In this document: positions 9,301 to 16,423 of the stretch, piece by piece
How positions within the stretch are numbered: position 1 is the stretch's first letter
Layout: every line of letters starts with the position of its first letter
From: CAZBZG01 sp964496245
GTDB taxonomy: Bacteria > Planctomycetota > SZUA-567
Length of the DNA stretch: 19,091 nt
Assembly (NCBI GenBank): GCA_964496245.1
Contig: CAZBZG010000064.1
Coordinates: 1-19,091 of the forward strand
Direction of reading: 5' to 3'
Notes under the pieces: model-generated
Seen by the model: only the letters and a program-made list of their open reading frames with translations
Told to the model about the DNA's origin: nothing
Databases searched by the model: none
Program-made: the position numbers and the translations under genes

Positions 9301-9445
9301 CCAATTCGACGGCCACGGCGCGGACGCAGGGTATCTGACGCGGGTGGAGGCGGCTCTGGAGAGCTTCCATTCGTGGAGCAACATCCCGCAGCCACAGGCG
9401 GAGGCCGGCGCAACCCGGTCGGCCATAGAGGCAACGGGATCCTGA
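6386..9445 (+). CDS. Acyl-CoA dehydratase activase-type protein: two BadF/BadG ATPase domains plus DUF2229/COG3580-like region
   Basis: This 1019-residue cytoplasmic protein is related to the ATP-driven activators of 2-hydroxyacyl-CoA dehydratases and benzoyl-CoA reductases. The ASKHA domain at about 317-575 is canonical: GIDIGSTSTK at 321-330, TTGSGR at 381-386, ELGGQDAK at 421-428, and the probable [4Fe-4S] cysteines C446 (CAAGTG) and C484 (DRCTV). The domain at 1-255 is divergent (GIDIGSLFAG, IGGGSF) but keeps C120 (CASGTG) and C160 (TRCAV). CELCHNLC at 603-610 and C628 may form another cluster. From about 684 on is a DUF2229-like region with C734, GRPYN at 872-876 and FMCGPD at 946-951. 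GGGAG at 6374-6378 supports the start. No dehydratase subunit pair lies in the window, so the target is unknown. Confidence 0.9.
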   Translation: MAYLGIDIGSLFAGLVLIDASGRVVREVYRRHQGAPLACVREALADVALETVQAVVCTGPGARRLPLDGESLDPIVAGVEGVRVRAPDARNIIAIGGGSFTLTELNEDGSYRHSTLNSACASGTGAFLDQQALRLQVPPEELPQRAMQYTKRPPAVATRCAVFAKTDMIHLQQEGFSVEAIAAGLCAGLGRSTVDGLLGGRRLVGKTAIIGGVAKNHVVVRAVQEKLGTETIVPETPELVAALGAAQVARQHGDRGPIDWSRLETAESAAQQRDQTHLRPPLALSLSTYPDFTWHDHWVNAEGSEIALITPRTGRTIAILGIDIGSTSTKAVLLDEASAVVGWVYRKTAGDPIGAVQRVFRALRELEQRGTFTLEIRGVGTTGSGRKMIGKVLGADLAVNEITAHATAAVFIDPDVDTIIELGGQDAKFTQLQNGMVYNSVMNYVCAAGTGSFIEEQALKLDIPLAEYADRAMGKPCPQTSDRCTVYMERDLDLLLAQGWSKDQAAAAVLHSVRDNYLNKVVGGLYIGDHVYFQGATARNKALVAAFEVELEKPVEVSPYCHLTGALGMCLLVRDRVRPADRSRQFRGLGFADETVRIEHETCELCHNLCNLSIIHLGDETVAWGMKCGRDYGSKKVKVKKLTAYEPWKAREAAWRKTPGTEPEPSDVQAGGTPMPVRASPRARVGLLRGLGTYGMLPYWRTFLQTLGCEVVLSPRSSESVLAQGDEITTAEYCAPVVMSHGHARTLLEDETVDYLFVPHLLREPVPPGFTDAHYCCYVQAHPGVLRSVKGPQTKDRLLAPVVQRNLPEAYQVERLTEVLSGPLGVDAAQVRRALQAGDAAQTIFQTEALRAGRDALARIHEENTLGIVCIGRPYNTVDPGLTLDLPRKIAELGYPVLYMDMLPMDLEAILPEHANMYWHYGQKILATAEYIARQNRLFGVYFTNFMCGPDSYILTYFKEIMGRVGKPYLSLQFDGHGADAGYLTRVEAALESFHSWSNIPQPQAEAGATRSAIEATGS

Positions 9446-9476
9446 TGCAACCGGCCGCAGACAACGGGAGAACCGA

Positions 9477-10157
9477 ATGGCGGACGAAGAAAACAAGGGC
9501 ATGGGGTGCTTTGCCAAGGGATGCCTGGTGGTGGCCGTGCTGCTCGTCGCCTTCTCGATCGTGCTGTATTTCAAGGCCGGAGACTGGGGGCGGGCAGCAG
9601 CCGCCTGGACCATGAACATGACGGCCGAGGCCACGCTCAAAAACATGAAGCTGCCCGACGACGAGCGCGAGGCCGCCATGGAAGTCATCCGCGAGTTCAC
9701 GCAGAAGGTGCAGGAGAACAAGATCTCGGCCGCGCAGGGCCAGCGCATCGCCGAGCAAATCATGGAGGGCCCCGTGGCCGTAGTGATCGCCGCGCGCATG
9801 TTCGAGGTGGCCTACGTGGAGCCCTCGGATCTCGACGAACAGAAGAAGAAGGCGGCGCACGTGACCGTGTCGCGGTTCGCCCACGGCATCGCCACAGAAA
9901 AGATCCCCCGCAAGAAGGGCGACGCCATCAAGGACATTGTGATGGAGCCCAATCCGGCCGACCCGGACCAGCAGAAGCTGCGGGAGAGCATCAAACCGGA
10001 AGAGCTCGAGAAGTGCCTGACCCTCATGAAGGCGGCGGCCGACGAGGCTGAGATCGGCCGCAAGGGATACAAGATCGACATCGCGGCCGAGATCCGCAAG
10101 GCCATCCAGGCGGGCATACAGGAGCCGGAAAGCGGTCCGGACACCGCGAGCGATTGA
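9477..10157 (+). CDS. Single-pass membrane protein of unknown function
   Basis: This 226-residue product has one membrane segment at about 15-32 near the N-terminus, preceded by a short charged head containing C11 and C16. The remaining 190 residues are hydrophilic and helical, rich in Lys, Glu and Ala, with a likely coiled-coil character around 60-95 and no recognised catalytic motif. The gene starts 31 bases after the activase stop with CGGGAG at 9465-9470, and is followed 19 bases later by another small gene, so it is part of the operon. Being inserted between the COG3580-like and COG3581-like parts suggests a functional link to the activase system, but no function can be assigned. Confidence 0.8.
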   Translation: MADEENKGMGCFAKGCLVVAVLLVAFSIVLYFKAGDWGRAAAAWTMNMTAEATLKNMKLPDDEREAAMEVIREFTQKVQENKISAAQGQRIAEQIMEGPVAVVIAARMFEVAYVEPSDLDEQKKKAAHVTVSRFAHGIATEKIPRKKGDAIKDIVMEPNPADPDQQKLRESIKPEELEKCLTLMKAAADEAEIGRKGYKIDIAAEIRKAIQAGIQEPESGPDTASD

Positions 10158-10176
10158 GAACACGGAGGACGCACCC

Positions 10177-10437
10177 ATGGCCCTCCAGCCACTCAACGCA
10201 CCGGATCTCGTGGACGCACGCCTGGTGATCCAGGACTGGCTGAACGGGTTCCGAGGGCTGACATCTGAGGAAGTACGCGCGTACTTCGACGGTCGGGAAC
10301 TCGAGGCGCGTACGTGGGAGCACGAGGGGGACGAGCACCCCGTGCTTGAATACGAATGCCACGACTACGTGCTGGCCATCTACTTCTTCGAGGATACGGT
10401 GATCAACACGTCGTTCCAGGCCATGCAGGAAATCTGA
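10177..10437 (+). CDS. Small hypothetical protein (86 residues)
   Basis: This is a small acidic soluble protein with many aromatic residues: a helical first half (APDLVDARLVIQDWLNGF) and a second half that looks like beta strands (HEGDEHPVLEYE, YVLAIYFFED). No family is recognised. GGAGG at 10164-10168 sits eight bases before the ATG. Its stop is three bases before the start of the COG3581-like gene, so the two are probably translated together. Position and RBS make it credible despite its size. Confidence 0.75.
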   Translation: MALQPLNAPDLVDARLVIQDWLNGFRGLTSEEVRAYFDGRELEARTWEHEGDEHPVLEYECHDYVLAIYFFEDTVINTSFQAMQEI

Positions 10438-10439
10438 CC

Positions 10440-11669
10440 ATGCCGCGATTGGAAGAGCAACGCATCGACGGACCCGGAGAAGGACGGGTCATGTTCATTC
10501 CGCCCATGGCTCCGTTCGGGGCGCCGCTCCTGGCCGCCGTGTTCCGCTCGATCGGCTATGACGCCCGCGTCCTCGAGGAGAACGACGCCACCCTGTCGCT
10601 CGGCCTCAAGCACACGGGCGGCGGCGAGTGCGTACCCTGCCCCACCACCACGGGCGCGCTGATCCAGGCCATGCAGGAGCTCGATCTCCCGCCTGACCGC
10701 GTCATCTTCTTCATGCCCACGGCCTGCGGCCCCTGCCGGTTCGGCCAGTACGCCAAGCTCGACAAGATCATCTTCGGCAAGCTGGGATGGAGCGACGTCC
10801 AGATCATGAGCCCGTCGGCCGAGAACGCCTACGAAGGCGTCCCCGAGGCGGCGCGCCAGCGCATGTGGCACGCCATCGTGATCGGGGACATCCTGCGCAA
10901 GCTGGCCCACCGCGTCCGTCCGTACGAGAAGGAGAAGGGCGAAACCGACGCTGTGGTGGCCCAGTGGCTGGAGGCCCTCGTGCAATCGTTTTCGAGCGAG
11001 GACGTCCACGGCGCTTCCAGCCAACTGGCGCAGGCGGTCGACGCGGTGGCCCGGATTCCCACGCGTCAAGAGACCCGACCGCTGGTGGGCGTCGTCGGGG
11101 AGATCTACGTACGCTCCGATCCCTTCATCAACCAGGACGTCTGCCGGCGCATTGAAGCGCTCGGCGGCGAGGCGGCCCTGGCACCGGTGGGCGAATGGAT
11201 CCTGTACACGAACCACCTGCGCAACCTCATCCTCCAGGAACAGGGCGGCGGCTGGAAGGCGATCCTGGAACGCGTCCGGCTCTGGCTCGAGACGAATCTC
11301 TTCTTCTCCCGCTGGGAGCACCACTACTACGAAATCGCCGATCCCGTGCTGCACGACCGTCGCGAGCCCCCCCTTCCCGACGTCATGGAGGCCGGCATCC
11401 GGTATCTCCCCTGGCAATTCGAGGGAGAGGCCGTGCTCACGCTGGGCCGCGCCGCGCTCTTCGTGGAACGCGACGGTGCGAGCGCCATCGTCAATGCGTC
11501 CCCGATGTTCTGCATGCCCGGCACGGTCACCACGAGCATCTTTCCGCAGCTCGAGGAAGAGTACGACGTGCCCGTGATCTGCAACTTCTACGATGGATCG
11601 GGCGACCCCAACCGCTCGCTCGTGCCCATGATGCACTACCTCTGCGAGGCCGCCCGCCAGGCGGTTTGA
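10440..11669 (+). CDS. COG3581-like Cys protein, partner of acyl-CoA dehydratase activase
   Basis: This 409-residue protein resembles the C-terminal part of the large activase proteins of about 1400 residues (HgdB-related, COG3581). It has paired cysteines at about 64 and 67 (GGGECVPCP) and at 96 and 99 inside MPTACGPCRFGQY, a family hallmark; a further Cys lies in SPMFCMPG near residue 359. These probably bind an iron-sulfur cluster. With the upstream activase gene it would reconstitute the usual BadFG-BadFG-DUF2229-COG3581 set. The ATG at 10440 follows the previous stop by two bases, with AGGA at 10427-10430. A longer frame to 10356 overlaps the previous gene and was rejected. The gene ends seven bases from the convergent kinase gene. 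Confidence 0.88.
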   Translation: MPRLEEQRIDGPGEGRVMFIPPMAPFGAPLLAAVFRSIGYDARVLEENDATLSLGLKHTGGGECVPCPTTTGALIQAMQELDLPPDRVIFFMPTACGPCRFGQYAKLDKIIFGKLGWSDVQIMSPSAENAYEGVPEAARQRMWHAIVIGDILRKLAHRVRPYEKEKGETDAVVAQWLEALVQSFSSEDVHGASSQLAQAVDAVARIPTRQETRPLVGVVGEIYVRSDPFINQDVCRRIEALGGEAALAPVGEWILYTNHLRNLILQEQGGGWKAILERVRLWLETNLFFSRWEHHYYEIADPVLHDRREPPLPDVMEAGIRYLPWQFEGEAVLTLGRAALFVERDGASAIVNASPMFCMPGTVTTSIFPQLEEEYDVPVICNFYDGSGDPNRSLVPMMHYLCEAARQAV

Positions 11670-11676
11670 ACCCCCC

Positions 11677-13725
11677 TCAGCGGTCTGCCAAAGCGGCACT
11701 GATGCGCCGCAGCAGCGTCACCCGGTCCACCGGCTTGGCCAGTGTGTCGAAGACGGCCTTCTCCCCTGCCGCCGCGAGATCGTCGGGGTCCAGGCGCCCG
11801 GTCACGATGATGGCCGCCGGGTGATCGCCCGGCTGCGCCGTCCGCAAGCGCCGCAGGAACTCGCCCCCCGGCAGCTTGGGCATCTGCAGATCGACGAGGA
11901 AGAGGTCGAACGGCGTCTCCCCGTGGAGTCGGAGGGCCTCGGCTGCGTCGTCCGTTGCCGTGGCCGCCGCGCCTTCGGCGCTGAGCACCGTGGTATAGAG
12001 ATCCCGCAGATGGGCCTCGTCCTCCAGGATCAGCACCCGTGCCCCCTGGAGCCGCCTTTGCTCCGCCGCGCTAAGGTCCGTCTCGGATGCGGCCTCGCCC
12101 GCGGCGTCCCGCCCCCGCAGCGGCAGCCACAGGGTGAAGGTACTGCCCGCCCCGGGCGCGCTCTCCACCTGGAGCTCTCCGCCGTGCTCACGCGCGATCG
12201 TGTTGGCCACGCTCAGGCCCAACCCCACGCCGCGCACGTTCGCCTGGCCGGAGAGAGCTTCGGCGTATTCGCCTTTGGTCGTGAAGAACGGATCGAAAAC
12301 GCGGCTGAGCGCGTCCGCGGGAATGCCGCAGCCTGTGTCGGCGACCGCCACGAAGGCGCGTTCGGCCCGCACGCCGGCGCGAATCACGATGCGCTTTTCG
12401 GGGGTCTCGAGCATAGCATGCCGGGCGTTGATCAGGAGATTCATGAGCACCTGGCTGACCTGGCCGGCGTCGGCCAGGAGTTCGGGGACCTCTTGGAGAT
12501 CGGTGTCGATGACGATCCCTTCGGAGGCGAACTCCCGCAGCACGATCTTGACCGTGCTCTCGACCGCCTCCTGCAGACGTACGGGCTTCTTCTCGTGCCT
12601 CTGCTTCTTGCGGCCGCAGAAGGCCAGCAGACTGTGGGTCACCGCCGCGCCCTGCAGGGTGGACTCGTGCGCCACGTCCAGGTACTCCCGCGCCTTGTCC
12701 GGCAGGCCGTCGAGGTCGCGCGTCAGCTCGAGGTAGCCCTTGATGATGGCGTGCAGGTTGTTGAACTGGTGGGCGATGCCGCCGGCCAGCGCTCCGACGG
12801 CGTTCGCCCGTTCCGACACGATCAGCGCCCGCTCCATCTCCTTGCGCGCGGTCACGTCCCGGATGATGCCGGTGCTTCCCAGAAACGCGCCGGAATCGTC
12901 TTCGGTGTCGTACATGCCGCAGGCATTGACTTCGCCCACGATCTCTTCGACGCCCTCGGGAGCCTTGCTGCCGGCCGTGAGCTTGACCTCCAGGTGGGCC
13001 GTCTTGCGCGGCCGGGCCCTTCGTTCGTCGAAGAGCTTGGGTGCGCCTTTGACCCCGGTGGAGCGCCCCCGAAACCGGGGCAGGACCGCGTCGCGACTGA
13101 GCCGATCGATCTCCCCGGGGACGAGAAGTTCATTGAAATGCTTTCCGATCAGGTCCTCCGCGTTGTAGCCGAACTGGTCGGCCGCTTCGCTGACAAAGGC
13201 GAACGCCCCCTCTTCGTCCAGCTTGTACACCATGTCGGGCAGGGCGTGGACCAGCATGCGGTACATGGCCTCGCTCTCCCGCAGTTTCGCTTCGGCGCGT
13301 GCGCGGGCAAGCTTTTGCCGCATGCTGTTTTCCGCTACGGCGAGGCGCACTTCGAAGACCCGCATCTGAATGGGCTTCATGAAGTAGTCGTCGGCCCCGG
13401 CCCGCAGGGCCTCCTGCAAATCCTTGGGGTCGCTGCGCGCGGTCTCGATGAGGATGGTACAGGAGGCCCCCTCCGGCGCTTCGCGGATGCGGCGGCAGAT
13501 CTCGATGCCGTCCAGACCGGGGAGCATCCAGTCGAGGATCACCAGGGGCCGCGGATGGGTTTGGTAGGACGCCCAGGCGGCGTCTCCGTTGTCAAAGGAT
13601 TCGACAGCGTACCCGCGCCGCTGGAGCGATTTTTCCAGCATGCGCCGGATGGGCGGATCGTCCTCCACCAGGAGCGCCTGCTTCGCCTCAGGCGTCAGAA
13701 TGTCGTCCTCGGATGACGTATCCAT
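11677..13725 (-). CDS. Soluble hybrid histidine kinase (REC-PAS-HisKA-HATPase-REC)
   Basis: This 682-residue signalling kinase has no membrane segment, so it senses or receives signals in the cytoplasm. Domains in order: REC at about 15-130 with phospho-acceptor D65 (LVILDWMLPGLDG); PAS at about 150-295; a dimerisation domain with phospho-acceptor H319 in GIAHQFNN; an ATPase domain with the N-box MNLLINARHAM at about 428-438, G1 DTGCGIP at 463-469, F-box DPFFTTK at 478-484 and G2 GVGLGLSVA; then a C-terminal REC at about 563-680 with D612 (LFLVDLQMP). All key residues are present. GGAGGAG five bases before the ATG at 13725 fixes the start; the extension to 13884 overlaps the glycosyltransferase gene. 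Co-transcription with that gene is likely. Confidence 0.92.
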   Translation of the reverse strand: MDTSSEDDILTPEAKQALLVEDDPPIRRMLEKSLQRRGYAVESFDNGDAAWASYQTHPRPLVILDWMLPGLDGIEICRRIREAPEGASCTILIETARSDPKDLQEALRAGADDYFMKPIQMRVFEVRLAVAENSMRQKLARARAEAKLRESEAMYRMLVHALPDMVYKLDEEGAFAFVSEAADQFGYNAEDLIGKHFNELLVPGEIDRLSRDAVLPRFRGRSTGVKGAPKLFDERRARPRKTAHLEVKLTAGSKAPEGVEEIVGEVNACGMYDTEDDSGAFLGSTGIIRDVTARKEMERALIVSERANAVGALAGGIAHQFNNLHAIIKGYLELTRDLDGLPDKAREYLDVAHESTLQGAAVTHSLLAFCGRKKQRHEKKPVRLQEAVESTVKIVLREFASEGIVIDTDLQEVPELLADAGQVSQVLMNLLINARHAMLETPEKRIVIRAGVRAERAFVAVADTGCGIPADALSRVFDPFFTTKGEYAEALSGQANVRGVGLGLSVANTIAREHGGELQVESAPGAGSTFTLWLPLRGRDAAGEAASETDLSAAEQRRLQGARVLILEDEAHLRDLYTTVLSAEGAAATATDDAAEALRLHGETPFDLFLVDLQMPKLPGGEFLRRLRTAQPGDHPAAIIVTGRLDPDDLAAAGEKAVFDTLAKPVDRVTLLRRISAALADR

Positions 13726-13730
13726 GGTGT

Positions 13731-13737
13731 CTCCTCC
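13731..13737 (-). promoter_or_regulatory. Shine-Dalgarno site fixing the kinase start
   Basis: The minus strand reads GGAGGAG five bases upstream of the ATG at 13725, within the 40-base gap after the glycosyltransferase gene. It rules out the longer in-frame start at 13884. Confidence 0.8.
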
Positions 13738-13765
13738 CACTGGTCGGGCCGGCGGCGCGCTCCTC

Positions 13766-14977
13766 CTATGCATCGGCGTTTCGGTCCCACGGGGGTTCTT
13801 CCGGATCCGAGAGGTGCTCGAGCATGTCCTGGACCGCGGCACGGACCTGATCGAGCGTGATCTCGCGCACGCACACCTCGCCATGCGTACACCGTCGTAC
13901 TCTGCCCTGCAGGAACGAGAGGCACGGGCCGCACGCGGGCTTCCGCCAGATCACGGCGTGTTGTTCGGTGGCCGGAGGCCCGAAGCGTTCGGGCGATTCA
14001 GGGCCGAAGATGCTCACCGTCGGCACCCCCAGAGCGGCGGCCAGATGGAGCGGCCCCGCGTCGTTGGTGATAAAGAGGTGCAGTTCGGCGAGCAGGGCCG
14101 CCAGCTGCCGCACCGACGTGCGGCCGCTCAAGTTGATGGGCGGGGAGTCCATGTGCTTCACGTGACGCGAGACGAACCGCTCTTCGGCCGGCGAGCCGAA
14201 GAAGACGGTCTTGTACTCCCCCATTTCCTCGATGGCCTGGGCCAGCAGAACGTACTTCTCCCCCGGCCAGGCGCGGTGCATGGCGAACTCGCTCGCGTTC
14301 ATGTTGATGCCCACCAGGAGCGTGTGGGGCGAGCCCCCCCACTGGCGCAGCGTCGCGCGTGCCTGTTCGCGCTCGCCCCTTCGGAGCCGCGGAGGAACGG
14401 GCGTCACCTCGGTGGGACGGGCGCCCACGGCCTTGGCCAGATCCAGAAAGGTTTCGCCGGCATGGCTCCCCAGATCGAGAACCACCGGCACCGTGTATCC
14501 GCGGCGTCTGCCCCGCTGGGGCACGAATCCCGCCGTGGTTGCGGCGCCGCTCACGTGGGTCAGCAGAGCGGCCAGTTCGCTGACGCCGTCGAAATTCACC
14601 GCCACGTCGAACCCAGGCTCGCGAACCCGGTCCCGAAAGAGGCGCACGGCCTGGGGCAGCTCGCCAAGGGTCCCGGCCTCCCAGGAGATCGACCGGTCGT
14701 AGAGCCCCGTGGCGTCGTACAGGGTTTCGAGCCCCTTGCGGGTGAGCAGCGTGATTTCAGCGTCCGGAAAGCGACGGCGCAGGGCACGCAGCGCCGGGCT
14801 CGCCCAGACGAGTGCGCCCAGCCCCCAGAGCTTGACGACCAGGATGCGGGCTGGCGTTTCGGGGATCTCCTGGGCGCGCTTGCGGAAGACATCGGTCACC
14901 CGCTTGACCCCGAGCACGCTCGTGCGCAGCACCCGGGCAGCGAACTTGTCGAACATCCGTTGGTCCGCAGGGTCCAT
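13766..14977 (-). CDS. Glycosyltransferase family 9 (heptosyltransferase-like)
   Basis: This 403-residue enzyme probably adds a sugar to a lipopolysaccharide core or similar surface glycan at the cytoplasmic face of the inner membrane. The N-terminal Rossmann half shows ILVVKLWGLGALVWASPAL at about 45-63, matching the family's KL..LGD..h..P pattern except that the usual Asp is replaced (GLGALV). The C-terminal half has FITNDAGPLHLAAALGVPT at about 302-320 and IFGPESPERFGP at 323-334, the nucleotide-sugar site. Cysteines at 349, 352, 363 and 369 occur in a pattern often seen in these enzymes. The ATG at 14977 has AGGA five bases upstream. The exact sugar is unknown. Confidence 0.9.
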   Translation of the reverse strand: MDPADQRMFDKFAARVLRTSVLGVKRVTDVFRKRAQEIPETPARILVVKLWGLGALVWASPALRALRRRFPDAEITLLTRKGLETLYDATGLYDRSISWEAGTLGELPQAVRLFRDRVREPGFDVAVNFDGVSELAALLTHVSGAATTAGFVPQRGRRRGYTVPVVLDLGSHAGETFLDLAKAVGARPTEVTPVPPRLRRGEREQARATLRQWGGSPHTLLVGINMNASEFAMHRAWPGEKYVLLAQAIEEMGEYKTVFFGSPAEERFVSRHVKHMDSPPINLSGRTSVRQLAALLAELHLFITNDAGPLHLAAALGVPTVSIFGPESPERFGPPATEQHAVIWRKPACGPCLSFLQGRVRRCTHGEVCVREITLDQVRAAVQDMLEHLSDPEEPPWDRNADA

Positions 14978-15032
14978 GCGCGTCCTATTGCCACGGTCCG
15001 TGGCGCGAGGGATCCCGGTTCCCCGCCAGCCA

Positions 15033-15061
15033 ATGTTCTCTGCCCCCTCTTGCCGGGTCAA
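15033..15061 (-). promoter_or_regulatory. Weak candidate promoter for the glycosyltransferase-kinase operon
   Basis: On the minus strand TTGACC (15056-15061, 5 of 6) and GAACAT (15033-15038, 3 of 6) are 17 bases apart, about 55 bases before the ATG at 14977. The -35 sits inside a small inverted repeat, TTGCC and GGCAA at 15050-15054 and 15062-15066, which could be an operator or chance. The 186-bp gap at 14978-15163 holds nothing else I can name. Confidence 0.25.
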
Positions 15062-15163
15062 GGCAAAAGGTGCAGCCGTACGACGACGGAGAACGCGGGA
15101 GGTCCGGAGAGCGGCGAACGATGTGTGCGCCTTCGCGTCCGGGAAGAAGATCCCCGTCTGCGC

Positions 15164-16423
15164 TCACTCGTTCGCTCGCGGGGCTTCCCCCGCAATGGGG
15201 AGATCCGCGATGACCATGCCGTCGGCATCATCCACGCGGATACGGCGGGTCTTGCCGCTGGGCAAGATGATCCGGCTCATGCCGTACCCTTCCCAGTGCG
15301 GCGTATAGGCGTAGGTCCAGTTTGCGATGACGAGGGTGAACCCCGCCTGCTTGATGGCGCCGATGAATTCGGAGGAGAGAAACGTGCCCTCAAAGCCCTT
15401 GCCGTACAAGGCCGAGCACTGCAACACGATGTCGACCTCCTGCTTGGCCAGCGATGCCAGCCTGCGGATGCCGTAGGAGAAGTTCACGCCCAGGCGGCCG
15501 TACGGCGTGTCCACCACAGGAGGCGCGCCCTTGCCGGGCGTGGCCCAATACCCGTCGCCCGACTCCCAGAGCTGCTGCTTGCGCAGGTGCAGCACCGGCG
15601 CGCCCTCCGGCCCCACCAGGACCACACTGCTGTAGAACGCGCCGTCGTCCTTCTCGATGAACGGCACGGTGACGTACATGCCGTACTCCTTCGCCAGCTT
15701 GCCGAAAAAGCGTACGCTATCGCCATTCCTGGGCTCGGCCACGCGCCGCACATCGTAGAGCTCGAAGTAGACACCCTCCTCCCGGTTCTCCACCGCGTAG
15801 ACGGTGAAGGACTCCCCCGCCTCGGTCTCCGCCTGCCGCTTTTCGATGGTGAAGTCCTCTTCGTCGGGCAGCTGCGCCATCCAGTACCGGTCCTTGGTGA
15901 CATCGGCGTAGCCGGGTATGGCCGCTTCGGGCAGGGCGACGATCTGGACATCGAGCTTGGCCGCCTCTTCCAGGATCTGCGCCAGACGCCGTCGGTTGCG
16001 CTCCACCTCGCCGAACACCGAATGGAGCTGGGCGGCGGCCACGCGCACGTGGCCGGGCGGTACGGGCCCGAGTTCGGGCTTCTTCGGTCGCTCGGGGGGC
16101 TGCTCGACCGGTTGCGGAGCGCCTTCCTCTTGCAGCGTCTGGCGGAGCCGTTCCTCCTCGCGCGTCCACGCCTGCCTTCCCGCGGTGGCGCCGGCCGCGC
16201 CCCCGTCGCCTGCAACGGCCGCGGCCCGCTCCGATTCCCGGCGCGGCTCGTCCGAGGAAGCCGCCAGCAGGTAGAGCAAGCCGGCGAGCGCAAACGCCAG
16301 AAGCCACCAGCCGCCCCCGCCGGGCCGGCGGAAGTCGCCGCGCAGAGCCCCGTGCAGTTCGCCCAGGCGCATGAGGGGAGGATCGGAGATGCGGCCGGGC
16401 GGTGCGGATTGGGATGCGGTCAT
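15164..16423 (-). CDS. Membrane-anchored nitrilase-superfamily homologue lacking the catalytic Cys
   Basis: This 419-residue protein has an Arg-rich head, a membrane segment at about 38-55 and a charged, Pro/Glu-rich linker. The N-terminal positive charge predicts that the rest lies outside the cytoplasm. Residues 124-412 are a carbon-nitrogen hydrolase domain. The Glu (LPEAAIPGY, E166) and Lys (HLRKQQLW, K282) of the usual triad are present, but the Cys position reads GVNFSYGI with Ser316 (codon TCC). The neighbouring paralogue has Cys at the same place. It is therefore probably inactive as an amidase, or has a changed chemistry. Its start overlaps the stop of the upstream gene by four bases (ATGA), which implies coupled translation. 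Confidence 0.88.
   Translation of the reverse strand: MTASQSAPPGRISDPPLMRLGELHGALRGDFRRPGGGGWWLLAFALAGLLYLLAASSDEPRRESERAAAVAGDGGAAGATAGRQAWTREEERLRQTLQEEGAPQPVEQPPERPKKPELGPVPPGHVRVAAAQLHSVFGEVERNRRRLAQILEEAAKLDVQIVALPEAAIPGYADVTKDRYWMAQLPDEEDFTIEKRQAETEAGESFTVYAVENREEGVYFELYDVRRVAEPRNGDSVRFFGKLAKEYGMYVTVPFIEKDDGAFYSSVVLVGPEGAPVLHLRKQQLWESGDGYWATPGKGAPPVVDTPYGRLGVNFSYGIRRLASLAKQEVDIVLQCSALYGKGFEGTFLSSEFIGAIKQAGFTLVIANWTYAYTPHWEGYGMSRIILPSGKTRRIRVDDADGMVIADLPIAGEAPRANE

Noticed and set aside
7264..9615. Plus-strand open frame of 783 codons overlapping the activase gene
   Set aside because: The product is Arg/Gly/Pro/His-rich and lacks motifs; the overlapping frame encodes the canonical ASKHA and DUF2229 features.
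10380..11699. Minus-strand open frame of 439 codons opposite the COG3581-like gene
   Set aside because: The plus frame carries the conserved GPCRFGQY segment; the minus frame has nothing recognisable.
11821..13716. Plus-strand open frame of 631 codons opposite the kinase gene
   Set aside because: It is a shadow of the kinase, where every catalytic box is intact.
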